A stretch of 64,000 nucleotides of DNA from AP-15 sp963700195 (GCA_963700195.1 CAVOWQ010000033.1:140798-204797), one strand, 5' to 3'; numbered from the stretch's first letter, positions 25,644 through 35,157 are shown. Translations and numbers: made by a program. The notes: generated by a model not told the origin, from the letters alone.

Positions 25644-26639
25644 TCAACCGCTGAATCTCACTCGGTAGTCCTGCGGCGTCGCAGCCAACAGGCGCACAAA
25701 GCTTCGGCGCAGTGTTTCCTCCGATCCGAACCCGCAGCGCGCGGCGATGCGCTTGACCGGCAGCCGTGTATCGGAGAGCAGATGTCGTGCAGCTTCCACC
25801 CGCAGCCGCTCGACAGCGCGCGCCGGGGTGACCCCGGTCGCCTCCAGATAGTGCCGGCTAAAGCTGCGCTCGCTCATCCCGACCTGCCGGGCCAAGGCAG
25901 GAAGCGACAAGTCGCCGGCCAAGCGCTCGATAATCCAACTGTGCAGTGCACCGAACCGATCCTCCGCCCCCTGAAGCGACAGAGCAGTGCTGAACTGCGC
26001 CTGCCCGCCCGGACGTTTGAGGAACATGACCAGGTGGCGCGCCACGGCGAGAGCCAAGGAACGGCCGACATCTTCTTCGACGAGTGCCAGCGCCAGATCA
26101 ATGGCAGCCGTAACCCCGGCCGAAGTCCAAATCGCACCGTCGCGCACGAAGATCGGGTCCGGCTCGACCTGAACGGCCGGATAGCGCCGGGCGAGTTCGG
26201 CACAATGCATCCAGTGGGTTGCCGCCCGCCGCCCATTGAGCAAACCTGCCGCTGCGAGCAAAAATGCACCGGTGCAGACAGACGCAATTCGCCGTGCTCG
26301 CTTCGCCCGTGTCCGCACCCAATGCAGCACCACAGCATCGGCGGCGGCCGCGTGGACACCCGGACCGCCGGCGACCAGCAGCGTGTCCAGCGCCGCCCGC
26401 GCATGCGGCAGCGGCGCGGTCACGAGCCCCAGCCCGGCGGAGGCGGTCACGACCGGAGCGCCGGCCGAGACCACCAGAGGCGCGTAAAGCGGTGCCTCGC
26501 CGCCGCTCTTGGCGATAAGCTCGTTGGCGGAGGCGAAGACCTGCAGCGGTCCCGCGACATCGAGCAACTGTACCGCAGGATACGCGAGTATCTCGACCAC
26601 GAGCGGCAAGTTTGGCAGAAACCGAGGGTTATCTGGCAT
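25644..26639 (-). CDS. GlxA/FtrA-family transcriptional regulator (DJ-1 domain plus AraC HTH)
   Basis: A 331-residue regulator from ATG 26639 (the frame is open further upstream, where residues no longer fit the family). The N-terminal half is a DJ-1/PfpI-like domain (VVEILAYPAVQLLDVAGPLQ, a VAGGPG strand and the nucleophile-elbow Cys in ASVCTGAFLLAAAGLLNGRR). The C-terminal half has two AraC helix-turn-helices (LPALARQVGMSERSFSRHYL and VKRIAARCGFGSEETLRRSF). It faces a DJ-1 family enzyme gene with 66 bp between the starts and probably controls it. Confidence 0.92.
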   Translation of the reverse strand: MPDNPRFLPNLPLVVEILAYPAVQLLDVAGPLQVFASANELIAKSGGEAPLYAPLVVSAGAPVVTASAGLGLVTAPLPHARAALDTLLVAGGPGVHAAAADAVVLHWVRTRAKRARRIASVCTGAFLLAAAGLLNGRRAATHWMHCAELARRYPAVQVEPDPIFVRDGAIWTSAGVTAAIDLALALVEEDVGRSLALAVARHLVMFLKRPGGQAQFSTALSLQGAEDRFGALHSWIIERLAGDLSLPALARQVGMSERSFSRHYLEATGVTPARAVERLRVEAARHLLSDTRLPVKRIAARCGFGSEETLRRSFVRLLAATPQDYRVRFSG

Positions 26640-26705
26640 TTCCGCCACAGCTTGCCATTGTATATTGGCCTTGTCCATCGCAGATCCGCACGAGGACTCT
26701 CTATC

Positions 26706-27413
26706 ATGATCTCTCCCGAAACCCACCTCCAGATCGGTTCGTTGTTGTTCGAGGGACTGGACCAGATCGACTTGACAGGTCCCTTCGAAGTCTTTTCGCG
26801 CATTCCGAATTCTACCTATCGGGTCTTTGCTAAGACCACCGCTCCAATGCGGGATTTGCGCGGTCTTCGGTTGTTTCCGGATGCTGTTCTGACAGACGCG
26901 CCGCAGCTCGATCTTTTGCACGTGCCGGGCGGCTTCGGCCAAGAGGCGCTGATGGATGATGAGGAAGCACTGTCCTGGATTCGCGACCAGGCGGCCGGGG
27001 TAAGGTGCTTGTTTTCAGTGTGCACGGGTGCGCTGATTTGCGGCGCGGCTGGTCTCCTTGAGGGGCGCCGAGCTACGACGCATTGGGCTTCAATCCATCT
27101 GCTTCCATTCTTCGGCGCTGTCCCGGTAAATGAGCGTGTTGTAGCAGACGGTAATATCGTCTTTGCCGCAGGGGTCACGGCGGGGATCGACGGCGCATTG
27201 CGGGTCGCGGCCGATCTGCGTGGGGTCGAGGTGGCGCAGGCTATCCAGCTTTCTATCGCTTATGCGCCCGAACCGCCTTTCAGCAGCGGCACACCCGAGT
27301 CGGCGCCGCCCGCCGTGCTGGAGCGAGTGCGGCATTCCTATCAGGCGATCGCGGAGCAGCGGGAGCAGACTGCGCGCCGCGTTGCTGACCGTCTCGGAAT
27401 TGCAGCCACATGA
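26706..27413 (+). CDS. DJ-1/PfpI family protein, isonitrile hydratase-like
   Basis: A 235-residue protein from ATG 26706. It has the DJ-1 fold with acidic residue in LLFEGLDQIDLTGPFEVFS, the strand LLHVPGGFGQEAL and the nucleophile-elbow Cys in LFSVCTGALICGAAGLLEGR, then ATTHWASI. Length and motifs match isonitrile hydratase (InhA) and related hydratases, which use that Cys. The divergent GlxA-type regulator shares the same domain, a common enzyme-regulator pairing. The physiological substrate here is unknown. Confidence 0.85.
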   Translation: MISPETHLQIGSLLFEGLDQIDLTGPFEVFSRIPNSTYRVFAKTTAPMRDLRGLRLFPDAVLTDAPQLDLLHVPGGFGQEALMDDEEALSWIRDQAAGVRCLFSVCTGALICGAAGLLEGRRATTHWASIHLLPFFGAVPVNERVVADGNIVFAAGVTAGIDGALRVAADLRGVEVAQAIQLSIAYAPEPPFSSGTPESAPPAVLERVRHSYQAIAEQREQTARRVADRLGIAAT

Positions 27414-27741
27414 CCGAAGAGAATGCAGGCGCCGGGACCCGCACATCGAGGGTCGTCGAGGCCCGTCAACTAGCTGGAACCGGTTGACGATGCACACAGG
27501 TGCGCGGCCTCAACGCGTCGCTGGCGATCCGGGTGATCGACAGCGCGGCCAAGCTGGCACATTACGAACCCCCACACTCGAGGCAGCGAAACCGAACGGG
27601 GCGGGGACCTAACCGGCCTCCCGGCGCCAGCCTACGCGCAATCGGCATAAATCTGACCCTTATGGTCGGTTATTCCCGCATCCCAGCGACGTTGGTGTGT
27701 CGGGCAAGTGCCAGAGGGCAAGAGCCGCCCGGAGGAAGCTA
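27414..27741. other. Intergenic stretch, no gene supported
   Basis: Short frames on both strands lack family resemblance. No strong hairpin or repeat was seen. It separates the DJ-1 gene from the convergent pilin gene. Confidence 0.4.
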
Positions 27742-27900
27742 CTAGAGCTGACCCGCGATAGTACTAAAGGTGGTGCTGAGGCTTGTCCCCACTAGAGTAA
27801 AGGCGGCAATGGCTGCGACCGCGATCAGCGCGGCGATTAGCGCATATTCGATAGCCGTGACGCCCGATTTATCATTGATGAAATCTTGAAAAAACCGCAA
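27742..27900 (-). CDS. flp: Flp/Fap-type IVb pilin subunit
   Basis: A 52-residue protein: MRFFQDFINDKSGVTAIEYA then LIAALIAVAAIAAFTLVG and a Ser/Thr-rich tail ending IAGQL. The short basic-polar leader, processing site before the GVTAIEYALIAA core and the single hydrophobic helix are diagnostic of Flp pilins used in Tad-type tight-adherence pili. The only usable start is TTG (27898-27900), with AGGAG 6 bases upstream. No tad assembly gene is in the window, so this pilin is an orphan or depends on a distant tad locus. An AT-rich region of about 140 bp lies between it and the aminopeptidase. Confidence 0.85.
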   Translation of the reverse strand: MRFFQDFINDKSGVTAIEYALIAALIAVAAIAAFTLVGTSLSTTFSTIAGQL

Positions 27901-28043
27901 CCCGATCTCCTATTGTTTGGTCTAGGCACACGTCAAATTGCAAGCCGGACGTTAACGAGTCGCTAAAAGTTAAGCTGAAAACGTCGTGAACCCGCTGTAA
28001 ATAATAATTTTTCCTGAGTTTCCCTGTGGGCAGGGAAGCGCCG

Positions 28044-29429
28044 CTAATCGACCCTGTGAGCGATGTGAGCGTAGAGGGCGCGCAGGGCCGTGGCCTCGGC
28101 GCCTTCGGGACGGCCGGGGCGGCTCTGCGGGTTCCATGCCATCACATCGAGATGGGCCCAGGGGATACCGGGCTCGACGAACTCCTGCAGATAGAGCGCC
28201 GCGGTGACGGCGCCGGCATGCGGCGATTCCGAGACGTTGTTGATGTCGGCGATCTTGCTGTCGATCATCTTGCGGTAGGGGCGCCATAGCGGCATCCGCC
28301 ACATCGGGTCTTCCTCGGCCGCGGCGGCGTCGAGCAAGCTGCGGGCGAGCGGCTCGTCGTTGCAGAACAATGCCGCCAATTCGGGGCCGAGCGCGACCCG
28401 CGCCGCCCCGGTAAGGGTCGCCATGTCGATCAGCAGTTCCGGTTTCTCGGTCGAGGCTTCGGCCAACGCGTCGCACAGGATCAGCCGCCCTTCGGCGTCG
28501 GTGTTGCCGATCTCGACGGTCAGCCCCTTGCGGGTGCGGACGATGTCGAGCGGGCGCATCGCATTGCCGGAGACCGAGTTCTCGACGCAGGGAAGCAGCA
28601 CCCGCAGGCGCACCGGCAGCCGCGCATCCATCATCGCCTGGGCGAGCCCGAGCACGATCGCTGCGCCCGCCATGTCCTTCTTCATCATGCGCATGCCGGA
28701 GGCGCTCTTCAGGTCGAGCCCGCCCGTATCGAAGCACACCCCCTTGCCGACCAAGGTTACCTTCGGCGCCGCCGGGTCGCCCCACACGATGTCGACAAGC
28801 CGCGGGGGGCGTGCGCTGGCACGGCCGACGGCGTGGATGGTCGGGTAATTCTCGGCGAGCAGGTCGTCGCCGACGATGACACGATAACGGGCGCCGGCGG
28901 CCGTGGCGACGCGCACCGCCTCGCCGGCGAGTTCCTCGGGGCCAAGGTCCCCGGCCGGCGTGTTGGCGAGATCGCGGGCGAGAAACACCGCGGCGGCGAG
29001 CCGTTCGACGCGGCCGCGATCGGCAGCTTCCGGCCAGACCAGAGCGGCGGCGGGGCGGGGTTTCGCGCTGTAGCGCGCAAAGGCATAGGTCGCGAGCGCC
29101 CAACCGAGGGCGAGGTTCGTCGCGTCGGCATCGCGGGGAAGCGTATCGAGCCGGTAGCTGGCTTCCGGCAACGCCGTCGGCAGCCCGGCCAGCGCCCACA
29201 TCCGCCCCTCGGCATCGGCTCCGTCGCCGAGCCCGACGAGCACCCGGGTGAGCTTGCCGCTCTCCCCGGGAAGCAGCGCATGCTTTCCCGCTTCGGCGGA
29301 AAAGCCGATCGACGCCAGCCAGTTGCGCTCGCGCTCCGGCGCCCTTTCAAGCCAGGCCGGGAATTCTGTTTTGGTCAGGGCGGCGATCGGAACCGCGCCC
29401 TCGGCTTCATCGATCAGTGAAAAGGCCAT
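28044..29429 (-). CDS. Leucyl aminopeptidase family M17 (cytosolic)
   Basis: A 461-residue metallopeptidase. The family signature NTDAEGRLIL is intact, with the metal-binding VGKGVCFDTGGLDLK and MKKDMAGAAIVLGLAQA upstream of it. The N-terminal half is the variable non-catalytic domain. M17 enzymes remove N-terminal residues from peptides with two metal ions in a hexameric cytosolic assembly. ATG 29429 suits the length. The next gene upstream (DUF3108 protein) is on the same strand 48 bp away, so it may be in the same operon. Confidence 0.93.
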   Translation of the reverse strand: MAFSLIDEAEGAVPIAALTKTEFPAWLERAPERERNWLASIGFSAEAGKHALLPGESGKLTRVLVGLGDGADAEGRMWALAGLPTALPEASYRLDTLPRDADATNLALGWALATYAFARYSAKPRPAAALVWPEAADRGRVERLAAAVFLARDLANTPAGDLGPEELAGEAVRVATAAGARYRVIVGDDLLAENYPTIHAVGRASARPPRLVDIVWGDPAAPKVTLVGKGVCFDTGGLDLKSASGMRMMKKDMAGAAIVLGLAQAMMDARLPVRLRVLLPCVENSVSGNAMRPLDIVRTRKGLTVEIGNTDAEGRLILCDALAEASTEKPELLIDMATLTGAARVALGPELAALFCNDEPLARSLLDAAAAEEDPMWRMPLWRPYRKMIDSKIADINNVSESPHAGAVTAALYLQEFVEPGIPWAHLDVMAWNPQSRPGRPEGAEATALRALYAHIAHRVD

Positions 29430-29477
29430 CTTCGTCTCTCAGGGTCGTCGTGACGACCTGCAGAATGGCCGGCCAAG

Positions 29478-30278
29478 CTATTTCGAGCAAGACCGAGCAG
29501 TTGGGCAGAGCTCTTCGAAGCGGATCACCAGCGGCATGAAGAAGACCGGCACCGTGATCGACAGGGGCAGCAGCCTGGAATTGTCGGTTACGGTCAGTTC
29601 GACCTTGCGCGGCGCGTCGTCGGGGTCGCCGTCCTCGCTGGTTTCGCCTCGGAAGCCGGCAATCGGACGCAAGCTCAGTTCGGCCTGCAGCGTGCCGTCG
29701 GTCGGGTTGTTCCGCGGCAGGACCTCCCCGACGATGTCGAAGCGCCGCGCACCGTCATAGACCGGGATCGTAAATCTGCGGCCGGGCCCGGCCGCACGCA
29801 GCGCCTCGCGAATGCGTTCGAGGGCCGACAGCGGATCGACCGAATTTTCGCGGAACGCCTCGGCCAGCGGCGGCTTTCGGCTGGTGTCGTCGGGACTTCG
29901 CTCGGCGATCGTCCCGCCGGGGCGCGAGACGAAGCGCATACTGACCCGGCTGTCGCGCCGCTTGCGTAAATCATAGGCCGCCAAGTAACGCGATGGCTCT
30001 GCCTTGCGGTCCGCGGCGAGGCGCCCCTCTGCCGAAGCGATGGCGCGAAATCGCGTGAACAGGCGGGGTAGGCCCTGGGTCGTTATTTCGATCTCGTCGC
30101 GATACCCGACACTGCCATTACGCAAGGTCAGGAGGATATTGGCCGCAGGAAGGCCGGCCCAAACAGCGCTGTAGCTTGCGACGATGTCTTCGGCGGCTGC
30201 CGGGCCAGCCATGACCGCCGCGAGTAGGACGGAGATGGCGGAGCCGCGTGCCCAGGTCTGCAGCCGACAGCGCGGCAC
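29478..30278 (-). CDS. DUF3108 domain protein, exported
   Basis: I start at GTG 30278, which gives 266 residues with a signal peptide (SAISVLLAAVMAGPAAAEDI); the longer frame to 30398 overlaps the next gene. The mature part begins VASYSAVWAGLPAANILLTL, matching the start of DUF3108 proteins, and carries EPSRYLAAYDLRKRRDSRVS and VYDGARRFDIVGEVLP in the middle. DUF3108 proteins are periplasmic or outer-membrane associated and of unknown function. It follows a 75-residue gene with 4 bp between them. Confidence 0.75.
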   Translation of the reverse strand: MPRCRLQTWARGSAISVLLAAVMAGPAAAEDIVASYSAVWAGLPAANILLTLRNGSVGYRDEIEITTQGLPRLFTRFRAIASAEGRLAADRKAEPSRYLAAYDLRKRRDSRVSMRFVSRPGGTIAERSPDDTSRKPPLAEAFRENSVDPLSALERIREALRAAGPGRRFTIPVYDGARRFDIVGEVLPRNNPTDGTLQAELSLRPIAGFRGETSEDGDPDDAPRKVELTVTDNSRLLPLSITVPVFFMPLVIRFEELCPTARSCSK

Positions 30279-30282
30279 GGTC

Positions 30283-30510
30283 TCAGACCGAGATATAATT
30301 CCAGCTCGTTCCGTTCCACACGATCTTCTCGCCGCCTGGAAAACGCAGCTCGATCGCGCCCGACGGGGAGCGGGTCCGCTTGACCTTCCCCGCGGCACCC
30401 AACTCCTCCGCCTCCCAGCGGTCGGTAAGAGCGAGCCCGATCCGGCTCGGGCTCAGCCCGTCTCTTTGCAGCGCAATCGCGTCATCGAGAAGCTCGCGCA
30501 CAATGCTCAT
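30283..30510 (-). CDS. Hypothetical protein, 75 residues
   Basis: ATG 30510 to stop at 30283. It begins with a helical segment (SIVRELLDDAIALQRDGLSP), has a middle rich in charged residues and ends with IELRFPGGEKIVWNGTSWNY, a possible beta-hairpin. No family is recognised. It lies 21 bp after the cupin gene and 4 bp before the DUF3108 gene on the same strand. Tight spacing and a normal start support a real gene. Confidence 0.55.
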   Translation of the reverse strand: MSIVRELLDDAIALQRDGLSPSRIGLALTDRWEAEELGAAGKVKRTRSPSGAIELRFPGGEKIVWNGTSWNYISV

Positions 30511-30531
30511 GTCGTGACCCCGCCCTCCACG

Positions 30532-31725
30532 CTAAGGCACGAGTTCGGCCACCGTGTCGTCAGACAGCCGGCCTTGCGCCCGATATTGCCCGATCTTATC
30601 GAGTAACGGCGCATCCGACACGGTGTAAAGGATCGCATCCATGCTACCGGCATTGCTGTGGCGGCGCCAGGCAAAACCCGGCACGACAAAAATGTCGTTC
30701 GCTCGCCATTCGAAGCGCTGCCCGGAGACTTCCGTGACCCCCTGGCCTTCGATCGCGATATACAGCGTACTCGCGGTCTCCCGCTTGAACCGGGTCGCCT
30801 CGCCCCGGCGGAGCAGTGCCGCGCCATAATCCAACGTCGGAAACAGCGATGCTCCGGTCGCCGGATTGACGAACCTGAGGCTAAGCGCGTCGTACGGATC
30901 TCCCTCTTCTCGACGCAGCCCGTCGAGTGCTTCGCGAACATCAGCTCCGCGATAGTGGAACATCGGCGTCGTATGCCGTCCGAAACCGCGTCGGTGCTGC
31001 ACAAAGCGCGGCACCAAGCCGCCCCGGCCGTAGAGCGTCTGCGAATACGAGGGCGGTCGGCTCATCTGTTGCGCGCGGGCGTTGCCGTCGGTTTTCCCCG
31101 GATACGCCTCGTCGAGCCAGACGCAATCGAGGAACTCCATCAGCGGGAAATCCAACACATCGATCCAAACGACCGGCTCGTCGCCGTCATTGCCGTGATC
31201 GTGCCAGGTGCCGTTCGGGGTCAGGATCAAATCACCGCGCGCGGCCCTGCAACGCTCCCCGTCGATCGTCGTGTAGCCGCCTTTGTCCGACAAAATGGTG
31301 CGGCTGGCATTCGGGGTGTGGATGTGGACGGGCGCGACATCGCCCGGATTGTAGATCGATACCGCGCAGCGCATCGTGCTGGTGACCTGGAGGCGCCCGC
31401 CGAGCCCGGGGTTGGTCAGCAGGAACTGCTGACGTTCGGCGAATTCTATCGGCGAGATTTCGGCGCCGCGGGCGATCTCGGCAATGCGATCGAGGTAAGG
31501 TGAAATGTCATTCCATCGCCAGTGATGGGGGACGGGCTTGAGCTGAGCGGCACCGACCCGGCCATCGGCAATCCGCCCGCTCGTGTTCAGCCCGGTTTCA
31601 CGAAACCATGGGCGTTGCGCCGGGGCGTTTGCCTGGGTTCGCAGCCAGATGTGAAACCTCCCAGCCTCGGAATTGAGCTGCTCCATCGCTTCTCTCGGCC
31701 CGATGGACTGCGCCGGGTTGCTCAT
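30532..31725 (-). CDS. Gentisate 1,2-dioxygenase-like cupin protein
   Basis: A 397-residue protein with two cupin domains. In the first, VAPVHIHTPNASRTIL and the later NGTWHDHGNDGDEPVVWIDV carry the metal-binding His residues, and the same WxDxLD pattern is seen in gentisate 1,2-dioxygenases. The second cupin (TLYIAIEGQGVTEVSGQRFE and NDIFVVPGFAWRRHSN) is partly degenerate, as usual. The enzyme opens the ring of gentisate or a related hydroxybenzoate with Fe(II). No hydrolase or isomerase of the gentisate pathway lies next to it, so its substrate is open. Confidence 0.85.
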   Translation of the reverse strand: MSNPAQSIGPREAMEQLNSEAGRFHIWLRTQANAPAQRPWFRETGLNTSGRIADGRVGAAQLKPVPHHWRWNDISPYLDRIAEIARGAEISPIEFAERQQFLLTNPGLGGRLQVTSTMRCAVSIYNPGDVAPVHIHTPNASRTILSDKGGYTTIDGERCRAARGDLILTPNGTWHDHGNDGDEPVVWIDVLDFPLMEFLDCVWLDEAYPGKTDGNARAQQMSRPPSYSQTLYGRGGLVPRFVQHRRGFGRHTTPMFHYRGADVREALDGLRREEGDPYDALSLRFVNPATGASLFPTLDYGAALLRRGEATRFKRETASTLYIAIEGQGVTEVSGQRFEWRANDIFVVPGFAWRRHSNAGSMDAILYTVSDAPLLDKIGQYRAQGRLSDDTVAELVP

Positions 31726-32498
31726 TTCAGCTCGTTCCTTCGGGCGAACAATCGCAGATCGGCGAGGAGGCCTTCATCGCGCTCGATGCCGTACGCGTTG
31801 CGCTCGCTCTCCGTCTTTTCGAGCACCATCAGAACCGCCGGATCCGCGGTTTCGAAGATGCGAAGGTTTCGCTTGTCCAACTCCAACTCTGCCAGCTTTC
31901 CCTTGACCGGCATTGCAGGGAGCCGTTCGGCGATATCGATCAGCTCGATCAAACCCTCGACCGTGATCCCGGCGGCCTCGATCTCGCGTTGCAGCGCCTC
32001 GGCCGCAGCGGTTTTGGCCTGGCTTTCCGCCTGCAACGCCCGGGCCCGTTCGTCGGATTGTCGACGGTATTCAGCGTAATGCGGTTGGATCCTCTGCAGG
32101 AAGACGGGCGTGGGCATCTCGCGTGTGTCGAGCCAGCTCTTCGCTTTGGTCCAGGTCGTGGCCAGCCAGTGCCGGATCCCCGGGTCCTTGATCTCGCGTA
32201 TCCGGTCGGCGCGCAGCGCGGCCGCCCAGCGGATCTGGGTAGTGGCGCCGGTCAATACCGCCCAGCCATCCGCCTCCGGCGGCGCGCTGACGGCGAGGCT
32301 AGGTTCGAGGACGGCTTGTCCCGTCGCATGGCGCCTTTTCGCCTGCTCGAATTGCCGGCGATACTCCGCCTCCCATTCGTCGCTGTCCTCATCGGGGACA
32401 AAGCCGTTCCTGTCCCAGAAGGTGCGTGTGGTCGCCTCGATCGCCTCTTCTCGCACCGTCCGAAGATCCATACCGTTCGCCTCCGCCGGTCGATCCAT
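31722..32498 (-). CDS. Hypothetical protein, helical, unknown function
   Basis: I start at ATG 32498 (MDRPAEANGMDLRTVREEAI), 258 residues; the open frame reaches 32594 but the extra residues look non-coding. Visible parts are a Trp/charged N-terminal half (TRTFWDRNGFVPDEDSDEWE), a Trp-rich middle (IRHWLATTWTKAKSWLDT) and a coiled-coil-like stretch rich in Ala, Glu and Arg near residues 150-180. The stop overlaps the cupin start by 4 bp, so the two genes are coupled. No family is recognised. Confidence 0.55.
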   Translation of the reverse strand: MDRPAEANGMDLRTVREEAIEATTRTFWDRNGFVPDEDSDEWEAEYRRQFEQAKRRHATGQAVLEPSLAVSAPPEADGWAVLTGATTQIRWAAALRADRIREIKDPGIRHWLATTWTKAKSWLDTREMPTPVFLQRIQPHYAEYRRQSDERARALQAESQAKTAAAEALQREIEAAGITVEGLIELIDIAERLPAMPVKGKLAELELDKRNLRIFETADPAVLMVLEKTESERNAYGIERDEGLLADLRLFARRNELK

Positions 32499-33083
32499 AT
32501 CGCGGAATGTAGCATGCCCAAGCGAGGAGAGGAGGGGCTTGCGGGGGGCGCTGATGCCGCTGTTTTTTGCAGCGAATTCTACTGCAAACCGCATCCCGTT
32601 CCCTCCCTCGTCGCGGTTGACGTGGCCACGGCGACAGCGCGGCGGGAGTCGACCAGTCCTTGGGAAAACCGCCCGCGCCGGTCCCGCGCACCCTATTTCC
32701 CGTGTTTTATCTGGTCGAGATCATGCATCCGCAACTCCCTTCGCAATCTCGCACCCGCTCAGGGGCCCGATGCACAACAAACTAACATGAGAAAATGGCA
32801 ATCGTATGATGCATATCTATCAATCCTCGCCGTGAGGAATGCGCAGCAGGTGGGCCGGGGATCCTTCACGCTCTCCGGGCTAAATGCAATGCCCGGGAGC
32901 GCTGTCAAAATCGCAGAAGGCACTTCGACAGCAGTTTAGAGACCCGCGCGATGCTGGTAAAGCACACGTGCCAGCCTTTCTCGCATTGGCAGTCCAACTC
33001 TCGGCGCGGCAATTTAGGTCGGATCGGACCTGGCGTTAGAGACCACCTTAAGATCCAGCCCGATTGTGTTCGCATCACCGACC
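32499..33083. other. Stretch without a supported gene
   Basis: A long plus-strand frame here is antisense to the hypothetical gene and continues without family resemblance. From about 32780 to 33080 base composition is mixed and no start plus ribosome site is convincing. The 3' end of the neighbouring hypothetical gene may extend into it through a frameshift. Confidence 0.35.
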
Positions 33084-33725
33084 TTACCGATCGATCGCTC
33101 GCCCTCTGCCAAAACGTGCGCACGCACAACCAATGCCCGTTGACGAAGATCGACCAGGCGCGCTGCGAAACATCGGGGCATTTTTCTCCTCGCCGTAATA
33201 GGTCGTGAACAGTCCGACAAACCCCGGCCCAAATTTCGGAGAAAGACCAGTGAGGATCGCTGCAAGCCAAGACCGCTCAGTGGGGATGTGCAACCCAGGT
33301 TCATCAGAAGCGAGCCATCGCTCGTCCGTAGGTGTTATGGAATAGCCATCCGGTGCCGCCGTCAGATTGCCCCGTGAAATTGCGGATACCGGGCCGCAGA
33401 ATACACCCTCGGCACAGCTCCCAAGCAGCAGTATAAAAGTGGGGGACACGCGGGGGCCTACGTGGTCGGGCGCGTAGCGGTCCCCCGCGAGGACCATCTT
33501 GCTGTCTATAGCATATAAGTTCCAAACCCTCGGTAGATAGACGTCGTAACCGTATTGGCGAACTTTGGTTGGTCGCGTCCTTATCTGCTCCGCGATGGCA
33601 CCGATCGCATCGTCGACAGTTGGATCAATGACCATATTTCTGCCTATGCGGAGCAAAGGAGGGCTAGCGTCGGCGAATTCCGCTGATTCGGGAGTTATCT
33701 TGGTGACCATACTCGTTATGGACAA
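33084..33725 (-). CDS. Hypothetical protein, 213 residues
   Basis: From ATG 33725. The middle reads VIDPTVDDAIGAIAEQIRTR, KVRQYGYDVYLPRVWNLYAI and HIPTERSWLAAILTGLSPKF and looks like a folded domain, but I recognise no family. After about 33190 the residues become atypical, while another frame (33014-33190) continues RLVDLRQRALVVRAHVLAEG, so a frameshift near the end is likely and the true C-terminus may lie near 33014. No neighbour gives a hint of role. Confidence 0.4.
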   Translation of the reverse strand: MSITSMVTKITPESAEFADASPPLLRIGRNMVIDPTVDDAIGAIAEQIRTRPTKVRQYGYDVYLPRVWNLYAIDSKMVLAGDRYAPDHVGPRVSPTFILLLGSCAEGVFCGPVSAISRGNLTAAPDGYSITPTDERWLASDEPGLHIPTERSWLAAILTGLSPKFGPGFVGLFTTYYGEEKNAPMFRSAPGRSSSTGIGCACARFGRGRAIDR

Positions 33726-33920
33726 ATATTGATGCGGTCGGCGCTGCCACCCAGGTTGTTCAGCGCAAGTCGAGGGACCGAGCCTGATCCGCGCCTGAAA
33801 AAGCAGGCGGAACAGGTAGCGAGGTTGGCTTGGAAGCAGCGGCCCGGCGGTTGGCTGGGATTCCGAGCGTCGGGATAATAGGCTGGTAGATGTGCTCGTA
33901 TTTTCGATCCAGCGGGCGCA

Positions 33921-35093
33921 CTATGTGATCTTCGACTGTGAATCGGGCGGCCACGCAAGCACTGCCGCTCCGACGATCGCCGAGAGGGCGGAGCCGACGA
34001 GGACGCCCAGGCGCATAATCGCTTCGGTATCGGATTCTCCGAAGGCGAGCGTGCCGATGAAGAGGCTCATCGTGAAGCCGATACCGGTCAGAATGCTGGT
34101 GCCCCAGAGCTTCACCCAGCCGGCGTTCGCGGGCAGTTCGGCCCAGCCGGCGCGGATCACCAGCGCGGCGGTGGCAAAGACGCCGATCTGCTTGCCGAAG
34201 AAGAGGCCGGCGGCGATGGCGAGCGGTACCGGCTCCAGAATGGAGGAAAACGACAACCCGGCGAAGGACAGCCCCGCATTGGCGAACCCGAACACCGGCA
34301 GGATACCGAACGCCACCCAGGGCGCGAGATCATGTTCGAGGCGGATCAGCGGGGAGTGGTCCGCCGGTTCGGCCTCGAACGGGATCGCCAGAGCCAACAC
34401 GACGCCGGCCAACGTGGCGTGCACGCCGGATTTCAGCACGAACACCCAAAGCGCGAGGCCAACGAGCGCGTACCAAACAAGCCGGCGAACCCCGGCGAGG
34501 TTCAGTACGACGAGGATCGCGACTGCCGCCGCCGGCGACCTCCAGGGACAACCAAGAGAGCTCTTCGGTATAAAAGATGGCGATCACGACGATGGCCCCC
34601 AGATCGTCGATGATCGCGAGTGCGGTCAGGAAGAGCTTGAGCGCGGTCGGCACCCGGCTGCCGAGCAGCGCCATGACGCCGAGCGAGAATGCGATATCGG
34701 TCGTCGCCGGGATCGCCCAGCCGGATGTGGCGCCGGGAGCGTGCCAGGTGATGCCGAGATAGATCAGCGCCGGCACGACCATGCCGCCGATCGCGGCCGC
34801 GGCGGGCAAAATCGCCCCGCTTCGGTCCGAAAGCTGCCCGGCGAGCACCTCGCGTTTGATCTCCAGCCCGACCAGCAGAAAGAAGATTGCCATCAGCCCG
34901 TCATTGACCCACAGCAGCAGCGGCTTCTCGATGCCAAAGCTGCCGATGCGCACCGAGCCGCGCAGGCTCAGCAGCAGGTCGTAAAACCCGGCCAGCGGCG
35001 AATTGGCGAGCACGAGCGCGAGGGCCGAAGCCAGCATCAGTACGATCCCGCTCGCCGCCTCGTGGCGGAACAGCCGCTGCTAGTGTGGCAAAG
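33921..35093 (-). pseudogene. nhaA: NhaA Na+/H+ antiporter, broken by two frameshifts
   Basis: The middle frame (35037 down to about 34535) gives LLLWVNDGLMAIFFLLVGLE then IKREVLAGQLSD, the TTDIAFSLGVMALLGSRVP motif with the Asp residues of ion binding nearby, and LFLTALAIIDDLGAIVVIAI with the key Asp pair. Near 34535 the frame changes; it resumes with VLKSGVHATLAGVVLALAIP, LPVFGFANAGLSF and WGTSILTGIGFTMSLFIGTL. The natural N-terminus (LFRHEAASGIVLM) is also out of frame with the only ATG near 35093. Restored it would be a normal NhaA of about 390 residues. Two lesions make real inactivation plausible. Confidence 0.8.
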
Positions 35094-35108
35094 AGCATCG
35101 ATCTCTCC

Positions 35109-35157
35109 CCTCGGTCCCCTGGCCTACCGATCCCCTGGCCTACCGGTCCCCTGGCTC
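35109..35157. repeat. Three direct copies of a 16-bp unit
   Basis: The unit tcccctggcctaccg(a/g) occurs in near-identical tandem copies just upstream of the nhaA relic and 50 bp before the VOC gene. It may be a slippage product. No coding role is seen. Confidence 0.7.

Noticed and set aside
24765..26705. Very long plus-strand frame running into the DJ-1 gene
   Set aside because: It is antisense to the EstB-like hydrolase and the GlxA regulator and its residues show no family pattern. Only 26706-27413 is a gene.
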